Assembly: GCF_016862955.1 (NCBI RefSeq)
Contig: NZ_BONY01000014.1
Location: 1 to 64,000, forward strand
Source: Rhizocola hellebori
GTDB lineage: Bacteria > Actinomycetota > Actinomycetes > Mycobacteriales > Micromonosporaceae
DNA: 64,000 nt
Direction of reading: 5' to 3'
Shown: positions 1 through 8,946 of the stretch, piece by piece
Position numbering within the stretch: the first letter of the stretch is position 1
Layout: each line of letters begins with the position of its first letter
Notes under the pieces: model-generated
Told to the model about the DNA's origin: nothing
The model's database searches: none
What the model saw: only the letters and a program-made list of their open reading frames with translations
Made by a program: the position numbers and the translations under genes

Positions 1-22
1 CGCCAGAATTACAGCGCCAGTA

Positions 23-847
23 TTAACTGACGAAGATCGTAAAAGCGGCGCGGTGCAGCGCCCCGGCCACCTGGAAGTCCATGAAGAGCCGGTACTCCCC
101 GCGGTTGGCGAACTGGGTGTGGAAGGCCAGCTCGCTGGGGATCGGATGCAGGTGGGTGAGGGCCTGGGTGCGCACCTCGAAGGCGGACATGTGCGCCAGC
201 GCTCCCAGGTAGGGCTCCAACTGCGCGTCCACCGCGAATCGCAGCAGGGCCGGGCGGCCCGCGATGAGGTGAGCGGTGCCGTCGAGGCGGGTGACGGTGT
301 AGGGGCCGGCCGCGCTGGCGGAGGCGGGCGCCGGCATCGGGGCGAGCTTGGTGTCCCCGGCGATCACGAAAGGTACCCCGAGCACGATCGGATGTCCGAG
401 CACGCTGCGGCCCTTCGGGGTGAACTCGGCGTAGAACCGGTACGGGCCGCCGTCGTCGATGGTGACCTGCGTCGACCACTGCCCGGCGGACAGGGTCGGG
501 TGCAGATGCTGGAAACCGCTCATGTCGTCGCGTACCAGGTACAGGTGGAGCATCCGTTCCTGCACGGTCTCGTAGTCGGACAGGATCTGTCCGTCGGGTC
601 GCAGGATGTGGAAGGCGAACGGGATGTCCTTGCCGCGCGCGGTGGGGACGGCGGCCGGGCGGATCAGGTACCCCTCAAAGCTGTCCGAAAGCCCATCGCT
701 GTGCACGTATGGCGAGGGCGTCGCGGCCGGCTCGGAAGGTGGTGCTGACCGTCCGGGTAGGACGGTCAGCACGTAGGCCGCGGTGACCAGGAAGACGCAC
801 CCGATGACCAGGTACGCCAACCTGCTATTGCTGAGTGATCGTGACAT
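23..847 (-). CDS. Membrane-anchored protein with two HLHP domains
   Basis: A 274-residue protein of unknown function. Residues about 11-31 form one hydrophobic segment near the N-terminus (signal anchor), followed by a Pro/Ala/Ser linker, so the body should lie outside the membrane. The body holds two similar beta-rich units, each with the motif HLHP followed about 30 residues later by an aromatic strand (YRFYAEF, YRLFMDF). It resembles actinobacterial secreted proteins that carry Ig-like, YtkA/FixH-type folds. The His residues could bind metal, but that is inference. The ATG at 847 overlaps the end of the upstream gene by 23 bases, suggesting co-transcription. Longer in-frame starts run far into the upstream gene and look like non-coding frame. 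Confidence 0.7.
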   Translation of the reverse strand: MSRSLSNSRLAYLVIGCVFLVTAAYVLTVLPGRSAPPSEPAATPSPYVHSDGLSDSFEGYLIRPAAVPTARGKDIPFAFHILRPDGQILSDYETVQERMLHLYLVRDDMSGFQHLHPTLSAGQWSTQVTIDDGGPYRFYAEFTPKGRSVLGHPIVLGVPFVIAGDTKLAPMPAPASASAAGPYTVTRLDGTAHLIAGRPALLRFAVDAQLEPYLGALAHMSAFEVRTQALTHLHPIPSELAFHTQFANRGEYRLFMDFQVAGALHRAAFTIFVS

Positions 848-2669
848 TGTCCACGCCAGCCTCGACCAGGCTTGCGCCCGATGCGTCGGCCGCCTGAATG
901 AGGATCCGCACGGACTGCCCGGCGTAGGCCGAGATGTTCCAGGTGCCGGTGGCCCAAGCGCCGTTGCGGTTGCTCGCGGCGCCCGCCTGGTTGAACAACT
1001 GCGTTGTCCCTCCATTGTGGACAATGCTTACCCGGAAGAAGTCAGCGCTGGAAGCGTTGCTGCCGTGGGCGAGGTACCAGGACAGGGAGACGTTCAACGT
1101 GCCGGTGGCCGGCAGCGTGATGGCGGGGGACTGGATGCTGGTGGTCCCGCCGTCGATGTCGAAGTCGCCCGCGGCCGATCCGGCGAGCCGGCCCGTCACG
1201 AGGTCGTTGACGCCGCTGACCGTGGTGCCCAGCTGCTTGGCGCCGCTGGAGGTGGTCGCCTCCGGGTCGCCGCGTTCCCAGGCGCCGGTGGTCGCGTTGT
1301 CGGTGCCGTTCGGGTTGGTGGTCCAGCCGGTCGCGGTCTCGAAGGTGTCGCTGTAGACCGTGGTGGGCGGGGGCTGGCTGGTCGGGTTGTGCTTCACCAG
1401 GAACAGACCTTGTTCGATGCCGCTGATGGCGATCGTGCCGCTGGCGAAGAAGGGGTAGTTGTTCCACGCGCCGTTGAAGCCAGTGGTGTTCGACGCCGGG
1501 TAAATGTCGAAGTAGGCGATCTCCTGCAGCTGGTTCGACGCGATGCCTGAGCTGTCCAGGATCCGCAGCCCCGCCCGGTAGGAGGCTTGGTAGGTGCGGT
1601 CACCGATGATGTAGAGGTTGTGGTCGGTGGCCGTGATGTTCGGGTTGATCCACATGCTGGTGTTGACCGGGGCGTTGAGGTCGGAGACGTTCCAGATGAA
1701 GGTCTTCGTGCCGGGGGTGTCCGAGTCGAGCTCGTCGTCCATGAGCAGGCGCGCGTGGTCGCCGGTCAGCCAGCCCTGGTGGGTGTAGCCGACACCGACG
1801 TAGCTGGTGCGCGACAGCTGAACCGGAGCGGACTTGTTGGTGATGTCCACAATGGTCAGTGTGTCGGTGTTGTAGTTGAAGCAGATCTCGTGACCCGTGT
1901 AGGTCGTGTCCGGCCCGTGGTAGACCACGCACTGGTTCTCGTGGACATAGCCGTCATTGCTGACGCAGCCGGCATTGACCGGGTTCTTCGGGCTCTGCAC
2001 GTTGACCATGTGCACGCCGCCGCTGCAGGTGTTGGTGCCCACCGCGTAGATGAAGCCGGTCTGCTCGTTGACCGACAGGGTGTGCGAGTTGCCGAAGCCG
2101 GTGTAGCGGGCGTCGGCGGTGAAGGTCTGCGGTGTGGTGACGCCACGGAGTCTGGTCAGATCAAAAACCTGCATTCCGTGGGTACTGATCGAGTCCGCCC
2201 CGATATACGCATGGTTCGCGTAGACCTTGATGTCGCGCCAGGAACTCGACGTCCCGTTGAAACTCGGAAGATTTCCAAGGTATACGGGAGCGGTGGGCAC
2301 GCTGACATCGATGAACGAGGCACCGGTGGTCCGGCCGAAGATGATGTACTCCTTGCCGGTCGTGGAGTCCGTCCAGCCCCACATGCTGTTGCCGTTGCCA
2401 CCGCCGATGGTGGAAAGCGGCATGGCGGCCAGCAGATCGATGTTCTTACACGGGTACTGCCCGGCCATTCCGCTGACACAGGGTGTCGCCGCTTGGATGG
2501 TGAGGCCGTCACCGATTCGGACGGCGGGCTCATGGTCCGCCATAATCTTGCGGAGTTCTTCTTTGCCCTCGGCGGAGTAGGGATCGTGGGCCCACGATGC
2601 CGTGGTGGCGCCCAGGGTCAGGGCGAGTAGTCCAGCCACGATTCCAGCTGTTCGCAAGGTTCGCCGCAT
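825..2669 (-). CDS. Secreted choice-of-anchor B (LVIVD-repeat) protein
   Basis: A 614-residue exported protein. An N-terminal signal peptide ends near ASWA-HD. The central part (about residues 60-430) carries LVIVD-type beta-propeller repeats, for example DTLTIVDI and MQVFDLTRL, and many aromatic/Asp motifs typical of the choice-of-anchor B family. A PPPTT linker near residue 435 leads into a C-terminal beta-sandwich of about 175 residues (TFETATGW to NVTITQQ), like the adhesion or carbohydrate-binding domains appended to secreted hydrolases. The family has no established enzymatic activity. A surface or matrix role is inferred. The reading frame is supported by a purine-rich GAAGGGAG about 9 bases before the ATG. 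Confidence 0.8.
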   Translation of the reverse strand: MRRTLRTAGIVAGLLALTLGATTASWAHDPYSAEGKEELRKIMADHEPAVRIGDGLTIQAATPCVSGMAGQYPCKNIDLLAAMPLSTIGGGNGNSMWGWTDSTTGKEYIIFGRTTGASFIDVSVPTAPVYLGNLPSFNGTSSSWRDIKVYANHAYIGADSISTHGMQVFDLTRLRGVTTPQTFTADARYTGFGNSHTLSVNEQTGFIYAVGTNTCSGGVHMVNVQSPKNPVNAGCVSNDGYVHENQCVVYHGPDTTYTGHEICFNYNTDTLTIVDITNKSAPVQLSRTSYVGVGYTHQGWLTGDHARLLMDDELDSDTPGTKTFIWNVSDLNAPVNTSMWINPNITATDHNLYIIGDRTYQASYRAGLRILDSSGIASNQLQEIAYFDIYPASNTTGFNGAWNNYPFFASGTIAISGIEQGLFLVKHNPTSQPPPTTVYSDTFETATGWTTNPNGTDNATTGAWERGDPEATTSSGAKQLGTTVSGVNDLVTGRLAGSAAGDFDIDGGTTSIQSPAITLPATGTLNVSLSWYLAHGSNASSADFFRVSIVHNGGTTQLFNQAGAASNRNGAWATGTWNISAYAGQSVRILIQAADASGASLVEAGVDNVTITQQ

Positions 2670-2739
2670 GGTTTGGGACTCCCTTCAATGGAGAGGAGCC
2701 CATCGTTACATGCCGATATTTAGTGGTGCAACAGGCCGA

Positions 2740-5721
2740 TCAGGACAGTTGTTCAAGCCACGCGGCGATTTCAGCGTGTTCCGGGCGGTTGATCGAGGAG
2801 TAGAGGGTTTGGGCCTCTTGTGCGGCGGCTCGGGCGGCGTTCAGATCGCCGAGCGCGGCATGCGTCTTGGCGAGCGGGAAGAGGGAATGCGCAAGCGAGG
2901 CTGGGGCCGCCATCCGCCGCGCCACCGAGACGGCTTCCTGTAGGCGATCCAGCGCCCCGGCCAGGTTGCCCTCATCGAGGGCGATGCCGCCCAGCACCGT
3001 CAGCGCCTCCTTCATTCCCTGGAGGTTGTGCGAGTTCTGGGCCCAGCCAAGGGCGCGCTCCGCGTGCACGCGGGCCAGCTCGAGCTCGCCGGCGGTGAGC
3101 CTCGCCCGAGCCAGGCCGCCTTCGATCATGCAGAGCCCGACCGGGTCGTTGACCTCGGCCATGATGGTGGCCGCGTGTTCAAAGTGGACAATCATCTCGG
3201 CGAGCCGGCCCTGTGCGCGCCGCGCCTGGCCCAGGCAGGCCAGCACATTCGCCTCGCCGGAACGGTCGCCGGTGGCGCGCATGACCGTCAGCGCTTTGCC
3301 GAAGGCGGTCACCGCCGCCTCCGGATCCGGGTCGATCTCCAGGCGGAGGTTGCCCAGAGCCAGATAGGCCCGGCCCAGCTGCGCCACCGGTTCAGCGCTG
3401 TCCAGGTGGGAGATCGCCCAGTTCACCGAGGCCTCGGCGAGGCGGGCCCGGCCCAGCCGGCGGTAGACCATGCTCAGATGGATGGCCGCGGTGGCGGCCC
3501 GGCGGGTGTCTCCACATTGGACAAAATTGAGCCGCGCCTGCCGCAGCAGCGGGCGGGCCGGCAACGGGTTGCCCCGGCTCTGCTGCATGGTGCCCAGCCC
3601 GAGCAGCAGAGCGGCCGCGCCCTCGCCGCGGGCGTCGAGCCCGGCGTAGACGTATTCGGCGGCCCGCGTCCACTCCTGGGTGTAGCGCTCGTGGGTGGCG
3701 AAGTTCATCATCGTGGCCAGGATCCGCCAGGCGAGGCCGGCCCAGCCGCGGTCGGCGGCGTCCTGCGCCGCGCGGATCAGGAAGGTTCGCTCGGTGGAGA
3801 ACCAGCGCGAGGGATCGGCGGGCTCCGGCCGCGGGCCGGGCTCGGGCCACCGCACCGGCCATTGCGGCGAGGGGAAGCTGCGTACCGTGAGCCGCTCGTC
3901 GGCGGCGATGGTGTGCCACAGCAACGTTTCGTAGGCTCCGCGCAGGGCGGCCAGATCGGGCTCGGCGGCCTGCTCACGGGCGTAGAGCTGCATGAGGTCG
4001 TGGACGTGGTACCGCAACCCGTCGCCGGTTTCGCGGGTGGTGATGAGCGACGCCTCGGCCAAGCTCGCCAACGCACGGTCAGCGGCCACCCCGAGCAGAG
4101 CCTGGGCGACCCAGGCGCCCGCGTCGGCGACCGGCAGCAGCCCGATGCGGCGGAACAGGGTGGCCGACTCGGCGTCCAGATCGCGCAGGCTCAGCGCGAA
4201 GACCGCCCGCACCGCGCTGTGCGGGTCTCCGTCCACCTCAAGACCGCCGAGGCGATCGCTGCCGAGCAGCGACTTGCTGAACTCGGCGATGCTCTGATGT
4301 GGACGGTCGGCCAGGTTGGCGGCGGCGATGCGCAGCGCCAGCGGCAGATGCCCGCAGGCGCGGGCAAGCTCGGCGGCCGCCTCCGGCTCGGCGTCGACCC
4401 GGGCCGCGCCAAGGATCTGGACCAGCAGACGCCGGGCCTCGCCGGGGCTCAGCCCGCCGATGTCCAGCCGGCGGGAACCGTCCCGGGCGATCAGCCCGCC
4501 CAGCCTGTCCCGGCTGGTGATGAGGACCATGTTGTCCGCCCCGCCCGGAAGCAGCGGCCGCACCTGGTCGACCGAGGAGGCGTTGTCGAGCAGGATCAGC
4601 ATCCGCTTGCCGGCCAGGGTGGACCGGTAGAGCGCGGCCGCTTCGTCCTCGCGTTGCGGGACCACGTCGTGGGGGAGCCCGACCGAGCGCAGCAGCTGAC
4701 CCAGCGCCTCCAGCGAGCTGACCGGTGTTCCCGGGCTGTAGCCACGCAGATTGAGATAGAGCTGCCCGTCCGGGTAAAGGTCGATGTTGCGATGGGCCCA
4801 ATGCACCGCGAGCGCGGTCTTGCCCATGCCCGCGATTCCGGCGATGGTGCTGATGACCGCGGTGGCGGCCGGGACCTTGGCCACCTCGTTGAGCCAGGAC
4901 AGATCCTGCTCGCGGCCGGTGAAGTCGGGAATGTCGCGGGGAAGCAGGTTCGGCCCGGTGGGCTGGCTCTTCTGCTGCGGCGCGGCCAGCGCCGGGTCGG
5001 CCCGCAGCACCTGCTGCCACAGCCGCTGCAGCTCGGGCGTCGGGTCGACGCCGAGCTCCTCGGCGAGACGCCGCGAGGTCTGCCGGTAGACCTCCCACGC
5101 CTCGACCTGCCGGCCGCCGCGGTAGAGGGCGAGCAGGAGCTGCCCGCTCAGCCTTTCCCGGTAAGGGTTCTCGGCCACGGCGGTGGTCAGCAGGCCGACC
5201 AGTTCCGCATGGCGGCCAAGGTCGAGGCCGGCTTGCATCTGCTCCTCGAAGACGGTCAGCTTCAGCTCTTCCAGCCGGACAGCCTCGGCCTCGATCATGG
5301 CCACGTCCCGGGTGTCGGCGTAGGCCGGGCCGCGCCACAGGGCAAGGGCGCGCTCGGCCACGGCGTAGGCGCGGACGGGGTCGCCGCCCTGCTGGGCCGA
5401 CACGACCTCGGCGGCCAGCTCGATGAAGGTTTGCGAGTCGGCCGGGAGGATCCGCATCCGGTACCCGGAGGTGCCGAGCGAAATGATGTCCTCACCGAGC
5501 AGGCGGCGCAGGCGATGGATGTAGATGAGCAGGGTCTTGCGGGCCGTGCGGGGCGGGTCGTTGTCCCACAGCGCGTCCGCGATGACATCGATCGATAGTG
5601 GGCTGCCGCCCTGGGAAAGGAACAGGGCGAGCAGCCTGCGCTGCATGAGGGCGGGAACCGAGATCGGTGTGGTGTCAGCGTTGAGCGTCAGAGGTCCGAG
5701 GACGCTGAACTCGATCAACAC
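2740..5721 (-). CDS. AfsR/SARP-family transcriptional regulator with NB-ARC and TPR domains
   Basis: A 993-residue pathway-type regulator. Order of domains: OmpR-like winged helix (about 1-95, with the RRLLALFL and YIHRLRRLLG helices), bacterial transcriptional activation domain (about 96-250), an NB-ARC STAND ATPase with Walker A GIAGMGKTAL near residue 295, Walker B MLILLDNA and a GHLPLALR motif, then TPR repeats to the C-terminus (about 600-993). Such AfsR-like proteins activate secondary metabolism or differentiation genes in actinomycetes. The target here is unknown and no biosynthetic cluster is visible. Translation starts at GTG 5721. It lies 18 bases downstream of the anti-sigma gene, so it may be read through from the sigma promoter. 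Confidence 0.9.
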   Translation of the reverse strand: MLIEFSVLGPLTLNADTTPISVPALMQRRLLALFLSQGGSPLSIDVIADALWDNDPPRTARKTLLIYIHRLRRLLGEDIISLGTSGYRMRILPADSQTFIELAAEVVSAQQGGDPVRAYAVAERALALWRGPAYADTRDVAMIEAEAVRLEELKLTVFEEQMQAGLDLGRHAELVGLLTTAVAENPYRERLSGQLLLALYRGGRQVEAWEVYRQTSRRLAEELGVDPTPELQRLWQQVLRADPALAAPQQKSQPTGPNLLPRDIPDFTGREQDLSWLNEVAKVPAATAVISTIAGIAGMGKTALAVHWAHRNIDLYPDGQLYLNLRGYSPGTPVSSLEALGQLLRSVGLPHDVVPQREDEAAALYRSTLAGKRMLILLDNASSVDQVRPLLPGGADNMVLITSRDRLGGLIARDGSRRLDIGGLSPGEARRLLVQILGAARVDAEPEAAAELARACGHLPLALRIAAANLADRPHQSIAEFSKSLLGSDRLGGLEVDGDPHSAVRAVFALSLRDLDAESATLFRRIGLLPVADAGAWVAQALLGVAADRALASLAEASLITTRETGDGLRYHVHDLMQLYAREQAAEPDLAALRGAYETLLWHTIAADERLTVRSFPSPQWPVRWPEPGPRPEPADPSRWFSTERTFLIRAAQDAADRGWAGLAWRILATMMNFATHERYTQEWTRAAEYVYAGLDARGEGAAALLLGLGTMQQSRGNPLPARPLLRQARLNFVQCGDTRRAATAAIHLSMVYRRLGRARLAEASVNWAISHLDSAEPVAQLGRAYLALGNLRLEIDPDPEAAVTAFGKALTVMRATGDRSGEANVLACLGQARRAQGRLAEMIVHFEHAATIMAEVNDPVGLCMIEGGLARARLTAGELELARVHAERALGWAQNSHNLQGMKEALTVLGGIALDEGNLAGALDRLQEAVSVARRMAAPASLAHSLFPLAKTHAALGDLNAARAAAQEAQTLYSSINRPEHAEIAAWLEQLS

Positions 5722-5739
5722 GTGCCCAGGATAGGGGGC

Positions 5740-6624
5740 TCAGCCAAGGAGGGGCAGGCTGGGCAGCAGAGTTGGCAGAATGCTGGGCAGGATCGGTGGC
5801 AGCAGTCCGGTCTTACTCGGCGTAGGGGAAGCCCCGGTCGACGGGGCGAGGGTCTGACCCGGTGGCGGCGCGATGGTCGGCTGCCCGGTCTGTCCTGGCT
5901 GCGGAAGCGTCACGCCGCCCAGCTTCAGGGCTTGCGCCAGGATCTCGTCCGCCTCCTCCTGCAGCCGCTGTTTCATCGCTGGGGTGGTGACGCGGGCGAT
6001 GGCTTTCCCGGCCGAGCCCACGAGATCGATCGCCACCTGGGCCCGGTTGTCGGCCAGCGCTTGCCGGGCTTCGCCCAGCAGTCGCTGCGCCTCCTTCTCG
6101 GCGACCTTCGAGTCGGCCTTGTCGCTCCAGACCAGTTTGGCGATCGGCCACAGCGGGCTGCCCGGCTCGGCCGTTGCCGAGGCGCCGGCCACCCCACCGA
6201 AAGCGAGCAAGGCGGCCGCGATCGCCACGATCAATGGTCGGGGCCCCCGCCTTGGCCCTCGCTGAGGCCCGCCCGCGCCGGGCGGCCTCACCGTTGCGCC
6301 CGGGGCGGTGCGCCTTGAGCCACCGGCCGCGCGTCGGCCCGGGTCTGCGGTCGCGTCGGGCTCGGCGGTCTGCTCTGGCTCAAGTTCGTTGCCGACCGGG
6401 TCGAGCGGACCCGGGCTTTGGCGGAGGTCGGCTATGTCGGCGGCTGAGCGGTTGCGGCGGCGCGGCTGAGGCGCTGTCGGCGTGGCGGGGCGCAGGACGG
6501 CGGGGTCGATATCGGAGATTTCGGATTGCCAGGCCGCCAGCAGATTGGCCACCACGTCGCCTTCGGGAGCCGGCTCGCCCCGGCCGAGCGCGTCGAGCAG
6601 GGCGTCATCGTTGTCTATGGTCAT
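5740..6624 (-). CDS. rsdA: RsdA-like anti-sigma-D factor
   Basis: A 294-residue single-pass membrane protein. The N-terminus (NDDALLDALGRGEP...VANLLAAWQSEI) matches the sigma-D-binding region of RsdA, the anti-sigma factor of mycobacterial SigD. A basic/proline linker leads to one membrane segment at about residues 131-150, then an extracytoplasmic helical part (about 165-230) and an unusual Pro/Leu tail ending LLPSLPLLG. In mycobacteria SigD is freed when RsdA is degraded by ClpP-type proteolysis. The ATG shares ATGA with the sigma-factor stop codon (6621-6624), so the pair is translationally coupled, as expected for partners made in fixed ratio. Confidence 0.87.
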   Translation of the reverse strand: MTIDNDDALLDALGRGEPAPEGDVVANLLAAWQSEISDIDPAVLRPATPTAPQPRRRNRSAADIADLRQSPGPLDPVGNELEPEQTAEPDATADPGRRAAGGSRRTAPGATVRPPGAGGPQRGPRRGPRPLIVAIAAALLAFGGVAGASATAEPGSPLWPIAKLVWSDKADSKVAEKEAQRLLGEARQALADNRAQVAIDLVGSAGKAIARVTTPAMKQRLQEEADEILAQALKLGGVTLPQPGQTGQPTIAPPPGQTLAPSTGASPTPSKTGLLPPILPSILPTLLPSLPLLG

Positions 6625-7205
6625 ACCGCCCTCCTCTCCATAGGCTCGTCGAAAATTCCGGCTGCCAGGTTGCGCAGCTTGGCCAGCGCCCGGGACTGCG
6701 CCACCCGCACCGCCACCGAGGTCATGTTGAGCACGCTGCCCACCTCGTCGGCGCTGAGCCCGACCGCGACCCGCAGCACCACTATCTCGCGCTGGGTCTC
6801 CGGCAGGTGATCGAGCAGTTGGTTGAGCAGCTTGGCCTGATCGGCGCTGACCGCCTGCTGTTCCGGCCCCGGGGCGGCGTCGGGCCGCTCGAAGGTGGCT
6901 TCGGCCGCGGGCACCGCTAGTTTCATCGCGGCGCGCTGTGCGTCCGTTACCTTGCGGGCGGCGATTCCATAAACAAACGCCGAAAATGGCACACCCTGGT
7001 GCCTATAGCGGGGAAGCGCCTTCAACAGTGCGACACAGACCTCTTGCGAGACATCGTCGGCGGTGGTGAAAGCGCCACCTGTCTTGCCCAGCCGCGCCCG
7101 GCAATATTTGATGACCCCGGGCTGGACGTTGCCGAGTAACGCGGCCATGGCGTCGGGCTCGCCGCGCACAGCGCGGTCCACAAGCTCCGTCTCCGACCAA
7201 GTCAC
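6621..7205 (-). CDS. sigD: ECF RNA polymerase sigma factor, SigD/ShbA type
   Basis: A 194-residue ECF sigma factor. Region 2 (about 12-80) contains the DDVSQEVCVALLKALPRY helix. Region 4 (about 130-185) contains LPETQREIVVLRVAVGLSADEVG and an HTH ending AVRVAQSRALAKLR. Together with the RsdA-type partner this fits the SigD/ShbA group, which in mycobacteria and streptomycetes controls growth-phase genes, in streptomycetes including the principal sigma gene. The start is GTG 7205, six bases after a TAACCT hexamer and without a ribosome-binding site, implying a leaderless mRNA. It is transcribed away from the mce operon from a short shared intergenic region. Confidence 0.9.
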   Translation of the reverse strand: MTWSETELVDRAVRGEPDAMAALLGNVQPGVIKYCRARLGKTGGAFTTADDVSQEVCVALLKALPRYRHQGVPFSAFVYGIAARKVTDAQRAAMKLAVPAAEATFERPDAAPGPEQQAVSADQAKLLNQLLDHLPETQREIVVLRVAVGLSADEVGSVLNMTSVAVRVAQSRALAKLRNLAAGIFDEPMERRAV

Positions 7206-7211
7206 TGCAGC

Positions 7212-7217
7212 AGGTTA
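7212..7217 (-). promoter_or_regulatory. Leaderless -10 of sigD
   Basis: TAACCT on the minus strand, six bases before the GTG at 7205. No Shine-Dalgarno sequence fits between. Confidence 0.55.
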
Positions 7218-7267
7218 ACCCGAAAATAGTTTGTAACACCAAAGTGGGCTACGCCGATTACCCGAAC

Positions 7268-8200
7268 ATGGGAGTCGAGGTTCGGGTTGAGGGGCTGACC
7301 AAGTCATTCGGCCACGTCAACGTCTGGTCGGACGTGAGCCTCACCCTGCCCGCGGGCGAAATCTCGGTTCTGCTCGGCCCGTCCGGGACCGGCAAATCCG
7401 TATTTCTCAAGACATTGGTCGGCTTATTGCGACCGGATCGCGGCTCGGTCTGGATCGCGCAAAGCGATCTGACCAAGCTCAAGGAACGCGACCTGTACGA
7501 GATCCGCAAGCTTTTCGGCGTGCTGTTCCAGGACGGCGCCCTGTTCGGCTCGATGAACATCTACGACAACGTGGCGTTCCCGCTTCGCGAGCACACCCGC
7601 AAATCGGAAACCCAGATCAAAGGCATCGTGTCGGAAAAGCTAGACATGGTGGGCCTTATCGGGGCCGAGTCCAAGCTGCCCGGCGAGATCTCCGGCGGCA
7701 TGCGCAAACGGGCCGGGCTCGCCCGCGCTCTGGTGCTCGAGCCGCAGATCGTTCTGTTCGACGAGCCCGACTCGGGCCTGGACCCGGTGCGCACCGCCTA
7801 TCTCAACCAGCTCATCGTCGACCTGAACCAGCAGCTCGACGCCACGTTCCTGATCGTCACGCACGACATCAACACCGCGCGAACCGTTCCCGACAACATC
7901 GGCCTGATCTACCACGGTCACCTCGCCATGTTCGGGCCGCGCGAGATGCTGCTGTCGAGCAAAGAGCCGGTGGTGCGCCAGTTCCTCAACGCGCAACGCA
8001 TCGGGCCGATCGGCATGACCGAGGAGAAGGACGCGGACTCGCTGGCCGCCGAGGCGGCGACCGGGGTTCGGCTGCCCCCGCTGCCCGCCATCCCGCTGCA
8101 GCTTCGCCCTTCTGACTTTCGGGCCAGGCGCGCGGAACGGGTACCCGGACAATGGTGCCGGGAAAATGGTGTGACACCGCCCGAGGGGTCGTTCCAATGA
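7268..8200 (+). CDS. mceG: Mce-system ABC transporter ATPase (MceG/Mkl)
   Basis: A 310-residue ATPase that powers Mce lipid/sterol import with the YrbE permeases. Walker A GPSGTGKS is at residues 37-44, followed by the Q-loop LFQDGALFGS, signature SGGMRKRAG, Walker B IVLFDEPDSGLDP and switch VTHDIN. The line VVRQFLN-RIGPIGM is the MceG-specific C-terminal extension. Homologues begin MGV-V-V-GLTKSFG, which points to ATG 7268. A GTG at 7244 would add eight residues and cannot be excluded. In mycobacteria mceG lies apart from the mce operons. Here it heads the operon. Its stop overlaps the next start as ATGA. Confidence 0.93.
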   Translation: MGVEVRVEGLTKSFGHVNVWSDVSLTLPAGEISVLLGPSGTGKSVFLKTLVGLLRPDRGSVWIAQSDLTKLKERDLYEIRKLFGVLFQDGALFGSMNIYDNVAFPLREHTRKSETQIKGIVSEKLDMVGLIGAESKLPGEISGGMRKRAGLARALVLEPQIVLFDEPDSGLDPVRTAYLNQLIVDLNQQLDATFLIVTHDINTARTVPDNIGLIYHGHLAMFGPREMLLSSKEPVVRQFLNAQRIGPIGMTEEKDADSLAAEAATGVRLPPLPAIPLQLRPSDFRARRAERVPGQWCRENGVTPPEGSFQ

Positions 8201-8946
8201 CCCTGATCGGCGAGTTCCTCATCTACTGCGGGCACGCGTTGCGCGCCATGTTCCGGCGGCCCTGGCAATTGCGCGAGTTCGTGCAGCAGGCCTGGTTCAT
8301 CTCGTCGGTGTCCATCGCGCCGGCGGCTTTGGTGTCCATCCCGTTCGGCGCGGTCATTGCGCTGCAACTGGGTTCGCTCGTCCGGCAGCTTGGCGCGCAA
8401 TCATTCACCGGAGCCGCGTCGGTGCTAGCAGTTGTCCGTGAAGCGGGACCGATTGTCACCGCTCTCATCATCGCCGGGGCTGGGGGCTCGGCGATCTGCG
8501 CCGACCTGGGGGCCCGCAAGATACGCGAGGAGCTGGACGCCATGCGCGTTCTCGGCATCGATCCCGTCTCGCGTCTTGTGGTCCCCCGGGTCGCCGCCTC
8601 CATGCTGGTAGCCGTCCTACTCAACGGCATCGTGAGCGTAGTTGGAGTCTCGGGCGGCTACCTGTTCAACGTCGTCATGCAGGGCGGCACCCCGGGCGCC
8701 TATCTGGCGAGCTTCCAGGCGCTGGGGCAGTTGCCAGATCTCATCTCCGGCGAGATCAAGGCGCTCGTCTTCGGTCTGGTGGCCGCGTTGGTCGCCACCT
8801 ATCTGGGGCTGAATGCCAAGGGCGGCCCCAAGGGTGTCGGCGACGCGGTGAACCAGTCGGTCGTCGTCACCTTCATGCTGCTGTTCGCGCTCAACTTCGT
8901 GATGACCGCGATCTACTTCCAGGTCGTTCCGCAGAAGGGGTCGTGA
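8197..8946 (+). CDS. yrbEA: MlaE/YrbE-family permease A of the Mce transporter
   Basis: A 249-residue integral membrane permease with about five to six hydrophobic segments and the MlaE core AGGSAICADLGARKIREELDAMRVLGIDP, which contacts the ATPase. It is one of two permeases expected to form a heterodimer in the inner membrane beneath the Mce protein hexamer. The ATG at 8197 lies in the ATGA overlap with mceG. A longer frame starting at 8152 would run inside mceG and has no family support. Confidence 0.92.
   Translation: MTLIGEFLIYCGHALRAMFRRPWQLREFVQQAWFISSVSIAPAALVSIPFGAVIALQLGSLVRQLGAQSFTGAASVLAVVREAGPIVTALIIAGAGGSAICADLGARKIREELDAMRVLGIDPVSRLVVPRVAASMLVAVLLNGIVSVVGVSGGYLFNVVMQGGTPGAYLASFQALGQLPDLISGEIKALVFGLVAALVATYLGLNAKGGPKGVGDAVNQSVVVTFMLLFALNFVMTAIYFQVVPQKGS

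Noticed and set aside
3028-5598. 856-codon open frame on the plus strand
   Set aside because: Antisense to the SARP gene. The product is Arg/Gly/Gln-rich without domains, typical of a GC-rich shadow frame.
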